From NCBI GenBank assembly GCA_964019055.1, contig OZ025222.1:10271043-10335042 (forward strand): a DNA stretch of 64,000 nt. Reading direction: 5' to 3'. Positions 12,401-27,035 of this stretch are shown here, piece after piece. The notes beneath the pieces were generated by a model. That model was not told the DNA's origin. It ran no database searches and saw only the letters and a program-made list of their open reading frames with translations. The position numbers were made by a program, and so were the translations under genes. Source of the stretch: Anthopleura xanthogrammica. Lineage: Eukaryota; Cnidaria; Anthozoa; Actiniaria; Actiniidae. Every line of letters begins with the position of its first letter. The stretch's first letter is position 1.

Positions 12401-15132
12401 CTTTGTTTGAGTTGTATCCATATTCATATGTCTTCTTATGTACAACCATTAAACAAAGACATGATACTCTAGGGAATGACACATGGTCTTGAGAATAAGA
12501 TTCTTTGTTTGAGTTGTATCCATATTCATGTGTCTTCTCATGTGCAGCCGTTAAACAAGGAAATGATACTCAAGGGAATGATACATGGTGTTTGAAATGG
12601 GAAAACATTACGCTCAAGGCAAACAGGTCTATTGGTTGTTCCATTCCTCATTTTTGTTGACAACATGTATAAAGTATACAATAGTCAAATGCAATTAATG
12701 AATTTACCTAGTATCTGGTATTGAGGTCTCTGCAGATGCTGACGGCATAGATGGTGTAGCAGCAGATCTTAGGTGCTGAGGTGGAATCGTTGGCTTGGAT
12801 GATTTCAGTGTTACCATACTAGTAACAGTTGCCGCACCTGACTCTGTGGGTGACTTTAATGTTCTATAAGCAATAACACCTTCTTCTGTCACCAAATTCT
12901 TGGGTGTGGCCTCAGGAACTGTTGCTATTGGTTTTGGCAACATTGATACAGGAGTACCCACTTTCCAGACCTTTGCTGGTTTAGTTTGTGTTGTAGCAAT
13001 ACTAGAAATGCTTGTAGTAGATACAGACTCACTAGCAATATTCTTAACACAAATACTTTCTGATGCGCTTGTCTTTGCTATGGTAACAGGAGGAGTTTCA
13101 GTCTCCATGTTTGTTTGACAGCTGAAGTCATTTTTAGGTGTTTCTTCTTCGTCATCTATTACTATTATGTGTTTAACTCCCTTGTCGTCATTAACTCCAT
13201 GTTCCAACGCACTGTTGCAACAGAAAAATATTTTTACAGGTTTTTGAAAAGAAATAGTTATGCTTTAATTATCAGAAAAGTATATAGACAAAAATGGACA
13301 TTTAAGGAGGCTGCCTACAGTTTTTCTTGTGCTCACACCCTTCACTTTGGAAGGCTGCAGTTCTTACATACAAGCACTTACCATTTTGAAATTTCACCCA
13401 TCTACTGCATGATGAATGAAGTTTGTAACAATGTATATCATTAAAAATTCCATTGTATATCATTGAAAAGGCCTTTAGATTTTTCAATGAAATATATATT
13501 GATACAAACTTCAATCCTCATGCACTATGTGGGTAAAATTTCAAAATGATAGGTGCTTGTATGTAAGAACTGCAGCCTTCCAAAGTCAAGGGTGTGAGCA
13601 CTAGAACCATACATGACAATATACAGATCTATATACAAACCTTAGAGGGAGATTTTCGTCTTTCTGTATCTTACGCAGCTGGTCCTCTATTGACTTTAGA
13701 AGAGTTTTGAGTTCATTTTGACTACCTATTGAGAGAAAAAAAACATATCATAAATATTAATAAATAAGGCAAATAAAAAAATTAAATAAATTAACTTTGT
13801 TTATAGAGGATAAAAAAGTGCATTTGATCATCATTATGGAAAATATGTGTTAAATAATCTAATAAATTATCATTATTAACACTTGACAGTAATTCAACTG
13901 ATAAACTTGTGGTCCTCTTTTAACGTCTCTAGTTGATTAGGTATGGGAAGGCCATTACATGGTCATCTGAGTCACGTGAAGGTCTAGCCATTTCCAGCTA
14001 TAATGACAAAGGCAGCACTTTGTCCTCAGTTATTTTAAGACCCTGAATGTTGGTCAAGCTGGGACTTGAACCACAACCTCCCGCACAACAAACCAATGCT
14101 CTTACCAACTGAGTTAACCAGATGGTGGTAAATAAAGATTTTATCCTTTTGTCTGACTGTGCTCTACACTAATGGAGCTATACAATTATTGAATAAAAGG
14201 AAAAATTAAAGCTATAGCACTACAGGTGTGTTTTGAGAGGCTAGACAGGTCCTCTTATCAGGTGCACAAATATTAAGTACTACTTATTCACTTCTCCAAT
14301 ACTACATACTCAATCCTAAAGCTCCCTATTCTTAGTGTCGCAGTGTTACAATTCCACAAGAAGTGGCCTCAAGTTTGAGATAACAGGAACATTGATATGT
14401 CTGGGGTTCAAGATAATGGGATATCACTTTACTTATAAGGTGTCAGAGAGAATATGTAATACTGATCAAAGTAAAGCTTAAATATCTTATGTTTGTGCTT
14501 CATGTGTTAACAAACTCACCAGAAATAACATCTGCTCTGCTTGAGAGAGAAGCAGTGGATCTGCAATAAAGAAAATAAAATACAAAAACCGTCATAAGAT
14601 TTCGTCATGTATTATATTGTTATAATTTGTGCAAATTGTCCCTATCACAAAATAAAAACGCGCTAAAAACACGTTTCACATTCTATAACTATCCTGAAAT
14701 AGTTGGTAATAGCCGACTTAAGATTGGAATACAAGTTATACAAATTAATATATCTCAGATAAGAAGATATATCATTATTCTATAAACTAGTTTCAAGGTT
14801 GTTTTCCAATAGTTTGACAGGCTGTTTTATCAAAGGCTTCGCTTCTCCTTCAATCCCGATTTGGTCTCGATTTTGAATACGGTAAGAACCCTAATTACAT
14901 GTATTACAGTGAATACTCGTACATAATACGCCAACTAACAGATTTTCAATCTAAAATTCTTAATAATCAGCCATTGTAGTTTGTTGTTGTACCTTGAACA
15001 CAAAGCCAAGAAGCCCACTTCTTCAAGTTCATCGTCTATTAAACGATTAAGATCCAGTCCTTCTTGTTCTAACCTTGCAACCATAGCTCCTATCTCCCCC
15101 ATTAATCTATATTTCAGTGTTGTTATGGTCAA
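421..15132 (-). CDS. SETDB1: SETDB1-like histone H3K9 methyltransferase, N-terminal part (22 exons, continues off left edge)
   Basis: SETDB1 trimethylates H3K9 in the nucleus to silence repeats and genes. Exons read on the minus strand: 14993-15132, 14520-14560, 13641-13725, 12708-13211, 12172-12237, 11922-11995, 11770-11807, 11538-11652, 10238-10294, 9872-9944, 9461-9534, 8903-8976, 8261-8319, 5352-5394, 4928-4993, 3924-4062, 3513-3589, 1979-2732, 1634-1777, 1423-1553, 1089-1293, 421-526. All are GT-AG with matching phase, giving about 1021 codons. Family matches: [10 protein letters not shown] near the start; IIVIDDEEE in exon 4; the Tudor stretches [50 protein letters not shown] and [13 protein letters not shown] (exons 8-15); and HKCGKHC...PLMLNWKR at the start of the MBD (exon 22). 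The MBD remainder, pre-SET and SET domains are outside the window. Start: Met at 15132, with alternatives at 15102 and 15084. The 3' end of exon 16 is the least certain border. Exon 18 carries a coding minisatellite. Confidence 0.88.
545..1060 (-). repeat. tRNA-like SINE with minisatellite tail (copy 1)
   Basis: Minus-strand SINE body at about 870-1060: head GGAATCAAG, box-B-like GTTTGATTCCC, then a CTCCCTCC stretch. It is followed at 560-860 by tandem 42-57-bp units built on CCCTGAAACAACCTCTGGGC. Several units here lack the internal TCTAAGTCAGGGCAT block. Lies in a SETDB1 intron. Confidence 0.65.
1985..2465 (-). repeat. 48-bp minisatellite inside SETDB1 coding exon 18
   Basis: About ten copies of a 48-bp unit. 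On the minus strand, in the SETDB1 frame, each unit encodes 16 residues of the form [16 protein letters not shown]. Outer copies near 2400-2465 differ (RNIQ.., ..IQM..). Because 48 is a multiple of three, other frames are open too, but only this one joins in phase with both neighbouring exons. Confidence 0.85.
2812..3440 (-). repeat. tRNA-like SINE with 57-bp minisatellite tail (copy 2)
   Basis: Body at about 3275-3440 (TTTGATTCCTTGGC box-B-like on the minus strand). The tail of about eight 57-bp units at 2815-3270 contains CTAAGTCAGGGCATGGCTA and ACTCACAGATAGAACCCTG. It lies in the SETDB1 intron between exons 17 and 18. Confidence 0.7.
3610..3920. mobile_element. MITE, 'AGACCT' family, internally repeated copy
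   Basis: Three tandem copies of a block of about 92 bp with GTATCATTTCTTTGTTTAA, AGAAGACACATGAATATG and GAAGACCATGTGTCATTC. These are the same inner blocks as the copies near 168, 9050 and 12335. It abuts the 3' end of SETDB1 exon 16. Confidence 0.6.
5419..7498. repeat. 12-bp satellite, about 173 copies, almost perfectly uniform
   Basis: Unit CAGTACGTGTAC repeated without change for about 2.08 kb. The only interruptions seen are one 6-bp partial unit near 5505-5515, a T at about 7471 and edge variants. Each unit holds two GTAC palindromes and one CpG. All six frames are open, which produces long meaningless ORFs. It lies in the SETDB1 intron between exons 13 and 14, splitting a Tudor domain. 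Confidence 0.98.
7499..8245. repeat. 49-61-bp higher-order repeat related to the adjacent 12-bp satellite
   Basis: About 13 units of TGTTATGAGACACAGTATG followed by one to three TGTACCAGTATG blocks and CAGTATACATCTAG. The 12-bp core is the same as in the neighbouring satellite except TATG replaces TACG. This looks like the older, diverged edge of the array. Confidence 0.9.
8388..8700. repeat. 17-bp tandem repeat (GGGATAGATGGATGGAC)
   Basis: About 16 units of GGGATAGATGGATGG(A/G)(C/T), with degenerate GGAT-rich edges reaching 8870. Open in several frames, so an apparent 155-residue ORF here is not a gene. Confidence 0.9.
9045..9230. mobile_element. MITE, 'AGACCT' family, near-complete copy
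   Basis: Terminal inverted repeats CCTTTACCTT..GTAATGTTATCCC and the inverse TAGGAAGACATTACGCGC..CTTGCAAGGTAAAG. The inner arms ACCACATGTTATTC and GAATGACACATGGT are inverted too. SETDB1 intron. Confidence 0.65.
9246..9413. mobile_element. MITE, 'AGACCT' family, second adjacent copy
   Basis: Arms CCCTTTACCTTCGTAACAA and GCCCATTTCAGACCACATG at the left are matched by TCACATGGTCTGAAATGGGC and AACGAAGGTAAAGAGG at the right. About 168 bp, immediately downstream of the previous copy. Confidence 0.65.
9781..9872 (-). repeat. Tandem duplication copying the 3' edge of SETDB1 exon 10
   Basis: The block ATAAGACTGACCTGTTACTA..AACAGATCTC, which includes the last exon codons and the splice donor, occurs at about 9799-9838 and again at 9860-9900. 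The second copy is continuous with exon 10. Confidence 0.8.
10340..10870 (+). repeat. Second SINE family with tandem tail
   Basis: tRNA-like head GGCATAAGTGGCATG, box-B-like GGGTTTGATCCCTGG, the latter duplicated at about 10401 and 10462. The tail has three units of about 88 bp containing GAGTGACCTCACTAAAGAGC. Related tails occur near 42660 and 44940. SETDB1 intron. Confidence 0.65.
12069..12154. repeat. Short hairpin MITE
   Basis: GCAGCTCAATTTGGAAGACA at the left is matched inverted by TGTCCTCCAAATTGAGCTGC at the right, with about a 40-bp loop. SETDB1 intron. Confidence 0.6.
12335..12635. mobile_element. MITE, 'AGACCT' family, full-length copy
   Basis: Starts CCTCTTTACCTTGGGCATAA and ends AACATTACGCTCAAGGCAAA..AGGTCTATT, with inverted ACCATGTGTCA and TGACACATGGT inside and a doubled TTTGAGTTGTATCCATATTC block. 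SETDB1 intron. Confidence 0.65.
13300..13604. mobile_element. Fold-back element in SETDB1 intron 3
   Basis: The left arm at about 13327-13403 (TGTGCTCACACCCTT, GGAAGGCTGCAGTTCTTACA) is matched inverted at about 13529-13603 (TGTAAGAACTGCAGCCTTCC, AAGGGTGTGAGCAC). The left outer GGAGGCTGCCTACAG resembles the TIR of the element at 21023 but has no partner on the right. Confidence 0.65.
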
Positions 15133-15538
15133 GGGAGGGATTTTAGGGGTGTTTTTTGTGAGTAAACCATGACTTTTTGTATCTGTTCTTTCACATGTGC
15201 AACGAAAACCAATCCTTCAATACACTACCACGCATGCGCGTCCTTCATGCGCAAAAACACTTCGAGCATACCTTCACTAAACAACCGCTGTACAACCACA
15301 ATAAAACACAAAGATTAATAACAATTCCAAACTTATGAAACTCAAATATTATTTCCATTAATACTATTTTAGTAATAAGTATTTTGCGTAATCCAAGGTT
15401 GTGAATAAATGTCTAGAAAATAAGATACAGCTTAACGTCTAAATTGGGGTTCCTGTGGTATGGACTAGGTACCAATTTTACGCGGTTTGTCGAGGAACGC
15501 CTGGTCGGAATCGTTCTTTGAACGCGAAAAATGAAAAA
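15133..15538. promoter_or_regulatory. Bidirectional spacer between SETDB1 and RECQL
   Basis: About 400 bp separates the two divergent start codons. It contains CATGCGCG and CACGCATGCGC-like CpG motifs near 15231-15252. No TATA box is evident. A shared promoter is inferred from position only. Confidence 0.45.
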
Positions 15539-20406
<4,868 letters not shown>

Positions 20407-21022
20407 ATAAACTGTGCAGAAACCGTACTCTACCCGGCTCCCGTTATGCGTCCTGTACCTAGCCTTATCTTCTTGTTCATTTCTTTACCCGATAAGCCCT
20501 CGCGTAACACGAGAAAGACCGCGTACTGTTTTATGGTCAAGTAGTAACACTTGAATCATCACCTTTATCCTACATTGACTATCCTAAGTAGTATAGGAAA
20601 TAGGGCTTCAACGCCTGGTGGATCACGGTGGATTGTGGATCAGTCGGATGATGTCATCAGATGGGTAGGATAGGGTGAACGGTGGATCAAGATGCGAATG
20701 CAAAAATGTATACATTTTTCTAACAAAACATTAAAGCGAGGCCGAAGCGCAGTGCATGGTTCGAACTCAATCACTCTCAGTAAATGATTATTTTATGTAC
20801 ATAATTAGAAAGCATATTGACTAAATTGTATTTTGTTTGTTCTGTTAACAAAAAAGGTACCAAAACTGTTTTACAAACCGAGTGAGTTACGATCGAATTT
20901 TCAATATTTTTAAAACTGATATATATAGTGAAATACGATCACGAGGTTGAAATCGGAGCTTGATGTATTTTTCGAACAAAACATGAAAGCGATGCCGAAG
21001 GTAGTGTTGCGAACTAAATTAA

Positions 21023-21742
21023 GGAGGCTCCCTAGAGTTTACTCTTCCTCCACCAAGAGTCACAAAAACTACTCGCATTTTGTCCAGAATTATCAATCAT
21101 TTCAAACCAGAAGCAGCAGCAAATAAAGCTCCGTGAAATCTACCCTTGTGTTTAGTGATTTTTATACGACTTTGACAAACTTGCAAAACAGTTCATTTAT
21201 TCAGAATGCAATGAGAATGCTTGCGCATGCGCAACTACTAAACTTGAAGAATTTTTATTTTGCGTACGTTAATTTTCAAAATGAAATTAACTCAAAAGTA
21301 CATGGTGAAATGTTCCCAAACGTATACAGTTTTTTCACAATGTTATAAAAAGGCAACTGACAAAATGCTACTGAAATCCTGACATCAGATTTTTTTTAAT
21401 CCAGGAAAATCGAAATTTCTCAATATCTCACGTTCTGATGTCAAGATTTTTTTAAGCCGCAGTTATATTATAAAAAACCCAACGGAGTTTTATATTATGT
21501 ATTTAGAAGAATATTGACCGTGGAAAATTCGAGTTATTTTTTTAATGTTAAAAATAGGCCTTTTTACGTCAGATGCAGCGTTGCTATGGTAACATTGTAC
21601 GTGATCATTACTACCACAAACAAATCCTAAACTCATAATCTTTAATATGGTTGGTCTATCAGGCATCGATATGCAGATATGCTTTTGCTATAAAAGGATT
21701 TCTCTTATAGCTCCAAATACCTGTAAACTCTAGGGAGCCTCC
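21023..21742. mobile_element. piggyBac-like MITE nested in the GST element
   Basis: Perfect 20-bp terminal inverted repeats GGAGGCTCCCTAGAGTTTAC and a TTAA on each side (21019-21022, 21743-21746). 720 bp, no coding frame. TTAA target duplications are typical of piggyBac-superfamily elements. Confidence 0.75.
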
Positions 21743-21751
21743 TTAAATTAA

Positions 21752-21895
21752 TTAGAAAAAACCTACTAATGGTCTATCACCAATCAAGCCCTGTGATTGG
21801 CTGAGCTACTAAAACAATTAGACCTCTCGCCCTCATGGCCTACGAGTCAATAGCCTCGTAGACCATTCGGACTCGAGGACTAATTGTTAATTATT
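21752..21895. mobile_element. MITE fragment related to the 28748-29046 element
   Basis: Shares CCTACTAATGGTCTATCACC, TGATTGGCTGAGCTACTA, CATGGCCTACGAGTCAATAG and CGAGGACTAATTGTTAA with the copy near 28750, in the opposite orientation. Between here and 22541 nothing else is recognised. Confidence 0.6.
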
Positions 21896-22541
21896 CTTTG
21901 TGCATAATTAGAAAGTATATTGACTTGTCGTTTGTTTGTGCAGATTGCACATTAGAAAGCCGCTAGCCTAGTGTAAATTCTAGAGTAGATTCTGGTGTAG
22001 ATAAATCTTTACATATTCTATTTTCTAGTGAAGATTCTAGTAGTTTCTAACGTCCCGTCGAGCAGTTGCATGTCGTGCTCCCTTGGTGTGAACGACTATT
22101 GAATTGTATTGTTGGTGAATTATAATGAACGTTTTGACAAACATAACGTTTTTAGCTAGCAGACAATCACTTTTGGCAGTCTGTCATGCGTTCAAACTTA
22201 CTAAAAATGGAAATAACAACATGAGAATAATGTAATTCTATCAAGAATGTCATTTAAGAAATGTAGAGTAAACACTTTTCTACGACAAATACAGATAGCA
22301 ATTCTCTTTAACAGACAAAAACGTTTTTCACTTTAATTAACGACAAAAATATTTCCTATCTATTGAATACAAATTTGATTTTGCATGCAGCATGAACAAG
22401 GTAACGGCTTTCATGGGCTACATCAGACTAGTGAAACGTCTAAATTACTTACTAAAAACTGTTTATTCCCAGTTGCCGCAGATCAATTTTCAGCAGTGAA
22501 ACTAAAGTGAAATGTCAACATTGTTTGTAGAGTATTACGAA

Positions 22542-23240
22542 TTAGAAAATGGTTTGAGTGCTCTTAGGTCGTGCATCCGAGTAATACCAGGTCTTGATAT
22601 TAGGCCTATCTCTTATTGCTTGATGGAACTTCTTTAAATGGGTATTATCTTTATCAAACAACTCAGGACATTCAGACATATTCCCATCGACAAAATGAAA
22701 TATGCACAAATCGACCCAGGAGATTTGTTTACCCACAAAGACTAACTCGCCATTTGCCAAGTAATTCTCTTTCAAGGTAGTTTCAAAGAAATCCAACCAC
22801 CTTGGCAGTCGCTTTGTCTTGTAATACTCAATAAAAGGCTTTGCTTCTTCTTTTTGCGAGTCGTAAGACGCGTTATAATCGATAGGGTGCCATGCTCTAC
22901 AACCTTCCTCGACGACATCCACCACTCCAGCCATCAGCACTTCGGCTTGTAATCGATCTTTCTCCGTCTTTGGATACAATCTACCGTGGTCAAGTTTCTT
23001 CCCCAGATATCGACATATCACAGGCGTTTGACTAATCACGATATCACCGTGTTCAATCACAGGGAAAGCGAAATGCTTCTGGCCTCTGCCATATCCCATT
23101 TGCTTGGCTTCCTCGAATGTCTTGTCTTTAAACACATCTTCGAAAGGTGTTTGTGTTTCATGGAAAAGAAGTCGTACAAACTCCCCTCTTCCTAACATCC
23201 CAGGCCAATAGAAGAGCTTGAATTCGGGTTTCTCCGACAT
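22542..23240 (-). CDS. Glutathione S-transferase, intronless
   Basis: Cytosolic GST; it would conjugate glutathione to electrophiles. 232 residues from Met 23240; the frame stays open upstream to 23348, but the GST fold begins at this Met. The thioredoxin-like N-terminal domain shows FKLFYWPGMLGRGEFVRLLF (Tyr11 is a candidate catalytic residue), the cis-Pro FPVI and VISQTPVICRYLG, which together form the glutathione site. An alpha-helical C-terminal domain follows from about residue 90. The class (sigma/pi/mu-like) is not resolved. Unlike its intron-rich neighbours it has no intron, and it lies inside a TIR element, so a retrocopy or captured gene is possible. No frameshift or internal stop is seen. 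Confidence 0.88.
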   Translation of the reverse strand: MSEKPEFKLFYWPGMLGRGEFVRLLFHETQTPFEDVFKDKTFEEAKQMGYGRGQKHFAFPVIEHGDIVISQTPVICRYLGKKLDHGRLYPKTEKDRLQAEVLMAGVVDVVEEGCRAWHPIDYNASYDSQKEEAKPFIEYYKTKRLPRWLDFFETTLKENYLANGELVFVGKQISWVDLCIFHFVDGNMSECPELFDKDNTHLKKFHQAIRDRPNIKTWYYSDARPKSTQTIF

Positions 23241-24053
23241 TGTAAGTAGAAAAGTAGAATAACTTGGAACGAGATGACACAGAACTCGTGCACTCGTGAC
23301 AGGCCGTGGCAGGGTGGGGCACATACGGAAGCCCAGGAGGGCCACCAAAGGTTTTTGTTTTTGTTTTTGACTTTTCGGTTTTCGGTTTTCGGTTTTCGTT
23401 TAAGCCTAGAAAAAAAAATCATTTCTCTTCAAAATGAACTTTAAAACAAGATTTGTTGTCCAAAGATCATCGAGAAATAATTTTTTTTAACTTGGCCGAG
23501 GGGGCTGAATTGTCGTCGAGCATATCCGCAGGACGCTGTCGTAAAGAGGAATGAATGATGTGAAAATTAAAGCCTAGAAAACTGTTTTGGTCGAAAAATA
23601 CGTTTGACCTTAAAAAATAAATCAACATCAAGCTCCGATTTCAACCTCGTGATCGTATTTCACTATATATACTTTTTTGTTAACATAACAAACAAAAGAC
23701 AATTAAATTAAGTCAATATACTTTCTAATTATGCACATGAAATAATCTAAATGATTCGCAATAATAATCTAATCTAATCTAATAATCTAAATGATCCTGA
23801 TGGTTCGCAACCCTGCGCTTCGGCCTCGCTTTCATGTTTTGTTCAAAACCCTCCCATTCTCCCTTTGAATAAAATGAATAAATAATTCGGCTACATCCAT
23901 CAAGTTAGGGCAGGCTCGAACAGGTCGTAACATACGAAATAGCTGACGTCACTCTACGGGGGATCTTACCCATCTGATGACGTCATCCGACTGATCCACA
24001 ATCCACCGTGATCCACCGGGAGTTGAAGCCCTATTTCCTATACTACTATCCTA

Positions 24054-25301
24054 CAGAACACACTCTTATTGTAACCTCATAAAATAATATTTATCTGTGG
24101 AGTTATACATTTTATTTCTTGGTGGTGGTCGTTTTATCGTCGTTCAAAGTAAAGATCTCTTCGTTGTCTGTCTGTCCATATTGACTTAGGGGAGCATAAT
24201 ATATTTGGTGGCTGATGATGTCCTCTAATAAAGGCCTTAAAATTTGCTGGTTGATGAGTGGCTTTTTTTCCACACAGTGAGCAGAACATGGACACTTGAT
24301 TTTGATCACTGTTTTCATCAAATAACAACAATGAATCAGTGTTACATTACAGTTTTTCAGGGTTTGATCTGTGAGTTGGCCGTGCCCTGACTTAGATCAG
24401 CCCAGAGGTTGTTTCAGGGTTGGATCTGTGAGTTAGCCATGCCCTGACTTAGATCAGCCCCGAGGTTGTTTCAGGGTTGGATCTGTGAGTACGTTAGCGG
24501 CCATGCCCTGACTTAGATCAGCCCAGAGGTTGTTTCAGGGTTCTATCTGTGAGTTAGCCGTGCCCTGACTTAGATCAGCCCAGAGGTTGTTTCTTGCATG
24601 ATAAGATTGCCTTATGACAGTAACGTTTATCATTTTTTAGCGCGCTCCATATATTATCTTTTGTATAAACAATGACATTGAAAAAGCAATTGTGATGAAG
24701 CTATCCAGAACGAGCGCTCTATATTGCGGCGATGTTCATTGATATCACCGAACCGTAGTTCGGTTTCGCCTTGTCCTAAGCGACATGAAGAGGATGGATT
24801 AAAACTGATGCCGGTTCCACAATCCGCTTCACTGAACATGATTCCCATTAACTATCTTTATGCATTTTATCACGCAGTAGCTACAAATCTTACCTACTAC
24901 GGTCACCATCACCACATCTTGTAGCTGAAGAAGACTTGATTTCTTTCTTTGCAGGAAGAACAAAGTAGTCTACCCTGGGTAACGTACCACTTTTATCAAC
25001 GTACTGACATCGATGATCCTGAACTTTCTAAACTCCGAGCATGAGAGATAAAAAACACATGTCAAGACAAATGTAGGATTGCTTTTGTATTTTACAAATT
25101 GATCTAATTGCGCGCGCAGAAATACGAGCAACAAAATCGTGCAATTTGTTGTGCAACATTGCGCAGTGTAATCTTATTTAGTTTGGGCTTCCTGTGTAGA
25201 GTTCCTTTCATTTATCTCATCAGGGGAACCCCCCCCCCCCCTGTTATCTCATTAAATGCATGGTTCACGAGTAACATCACTTTTAAGTTTGTCGTGTGTA
25301 T
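24054..25301. other. Region with minisatellite and weak open frames only
   Basis: Contains the minisatellite at 24350-24600. Open minus-strand stretches lie at 24112-24321, 24654-24848 and about 24893-25020, but they could not be joined in a consistent splice phase and match no family I recognise. Confidence 0.4.
24350..24598 (+). repeat. 57-bp minisatellite, solo (locus 4)
   Basis: Four to five units of GATCTGTGAGTTAGCCATGC / CCCTGACTTAGATCAGCCC / AGAGGTTGTTTCAGGG. No SINE body is visible next to it. Confidence 0.9.
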
Positions 25302-26796
25302 AGACGCATCAAGAGTTCCGCGCTGCTGCTCAATGCGCATGCTCAGGGGATTAAAAAGTGGAATGATATTTTGTATAATATGCAATTTTTCGGTATATTT
25401 GATTCAGAATTCGCTTAACGGTACGCGATCTTGAATATTTAGTGAAAATTGTACTTGAAAATGAGAATATGACATGTTTTACAAAATATCATCCCACTTT
25501 TTAATACCAAAGTGAAGCTAGCCTCGGATTGGCAGCCTCGGATTCATATTCATTGAGATTCAGAATCATTTCCGGGGGAGGTCAAGCAGGTCATTCTATT
25601 AAAATCCTCTCTGTTCCACAAACAGCGCCAAAATTACCAGTAATCTTCAGTTAAACTTTCTCCGCTGGTTTCTATCTACGATATTTTATGATCTTCAATA
25701 AAATACACGGCTTATTCTCTACGATTCTACTGATTTTGTACTCAGCCTCGGATTGGACTCGGATTACAAGTCACGTTTTTTACAAGATAAGCAATCCAAA
25801 GATCGTGTTTCAAAACGCACAGTAGACTAGTTTAACCCAGAGGTTAACCTTTAACAAATATTAACAAATGCTGAATTATCTACTACTCAGCCTCGGGGTC
25901 GGTTTCTGTTTACTTCTAACCCTTGTTTTGGACTCTATTCACCTCTTACCCTCCTATTGGACTCTAGTTATGTCTCAGTCTCGGATTCAGACGCCATCTA
26001 CATTTCATTATACTGATTTTGCACTCAGCCTCGGATTGGACTCGAATTACATCTCAGCCTCGGATTGGACTCGAATTACAATCCGAGGCTGGGATGTAAT
26101 ACGAGTCCAATCCGAGGCTGAGATGTAATACGAGTCCAATCCGAGGCTGAGATGTAATACGAGTCCAATCCGAAGCTGGGATGTAATCCGAGTCCAATCC
26201 GAGGCTGAGATACGTGGCTGAGATGTAATATGAGTCCAATCCGAGGCTGAGGGCAAAATCACTATAATGAAATGTAGATGGCGTCTGAATCCGAGGCTGA
26301 GACATAACTAGAGTCCAAAACAAGGGTTAGAAGTAAACAGAAACCGACCCCGAGGCTGAGTAGTAGATAATTCAGCATTTGTTAATATTTGTTAAAGGTT
26401 AACCTCTGGGTTAAACTAGTCTACTGTGCGTTTTGTAACACGATCTTTGGACTGCTTATCTTGTAAAAAACGTGACTTGTAATCCGAGTCCAATCCGAGG
26501 CTGAGTACAAAATCAGTAGAATCGTAGAGAATAAGCCGTGTACTTTACTGAAGATCATGAAATATCATAGATAGGAACCAGCGGATAAAGTCTAACATAA
26601 GATTATTGGTAGTTTTGCAGCTGTTTGTGGAACAGAGAGGATTTTAATAGAATGACCTGCTTGACCTCCCCCGGAAATGATTCTGAATCTCAATGAATAT
26701 GAATCCGAGGCTGCCAATCCGAGGCTAGCTTCACTTTGGTCTTTTTAATCCCCTCAGCATGCGCTTAGAGCAGTAGCGCGGAACTCTTGATGCGTG
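25302..26796. mobile_element. 1.5 kb fold-back palindrome
   Basis: Arms of 600-700 bp are inverted around about 26080. Outer ends: GACGCATCAAGAGTTCCGCG at the left and CGCGGAACTCTTGATGCGTG at the right. Inner landmarks: CCTCTCTGTTCCACAAACAG and its inverse CTGTTTGTGGAACAGAGAGG. The centre is built of CCTCGGATTGGACTCG / ATCCGAGGCTGAGATGTAAT units. The left arm is interrupted by an element of about 150 bp. No convincing coding frame. Confidence 0.85.
25353..25510. mobile_element. Small MITE inserted in left palindrome arm
   Basis: AAAAAGTGGAATGATATTTTG at its left is matched inverted by AAATATCATCCCACTTTTT at its right. The right arm of the surrounding palindrome lacks this segment, which shows an insertion after the palindrome formed. 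Confidence 0.7.
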
Positions 26797-27035
26797 TATT
26801 GGAAATGTATTCTATTTCCGAGCCCAACTGCTCACAAAAGCTGCTAAAATATGGCAAAAATATTTTGTTAATGATTTAACTTCCCACCTAAAACATTGGA
26901 TTAAAATGTTAGACAGAAAATTGTGTCATGAAGAAAAAGAAAGAAAAAGTCTTTTTGGAATATTGCTTTTCTTTTTGGACCTGGAAGTCGTTTTTGCATG
27001 TACGATTGACGTCACACCTAATTAAGCTCTATAGT

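Larger units (their letters stand above)
20587..24047. mobile_element. 3.46 kb TIR element enclosing a GST gene
   Basis: The left end 20587 (AGTAGTATAGGAAATAGGGC) and right end 24047 (its exact inverse) continue as about 80 bp of inverted repeat with 3-4 mismatches (GGTGGATCACGGTGGATTG, GGATCAGTCGGATGA). More patchy inverted homology follows inward to about 21015 and 23560 (CACGAGGTTGAAATCGGAGC). ATCCTA flanks both ends directly (20581-20586 and 24048-24053), consistent with a 6-bp target duplication. No transposase frame is visible. The payload is the GST at 22542-23240 plus nested MITEs. Alternative: two solo copies of one MITE in inverted orientation. Confidence 0.7.

Noticed and set aside
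23241..23348. 36-codon N-terminal extension of the GST
   Set aside because: The GST fold starts at the Met at 23240; the extension has no family counterpart, though a targeting peptide cannot be fully excluded.
24654..25028. Open minus-strand stretches considered as exons of an extra gene
   Set aside because: Possible borders give in-frame stops when joined; no family resemblance and no start found.
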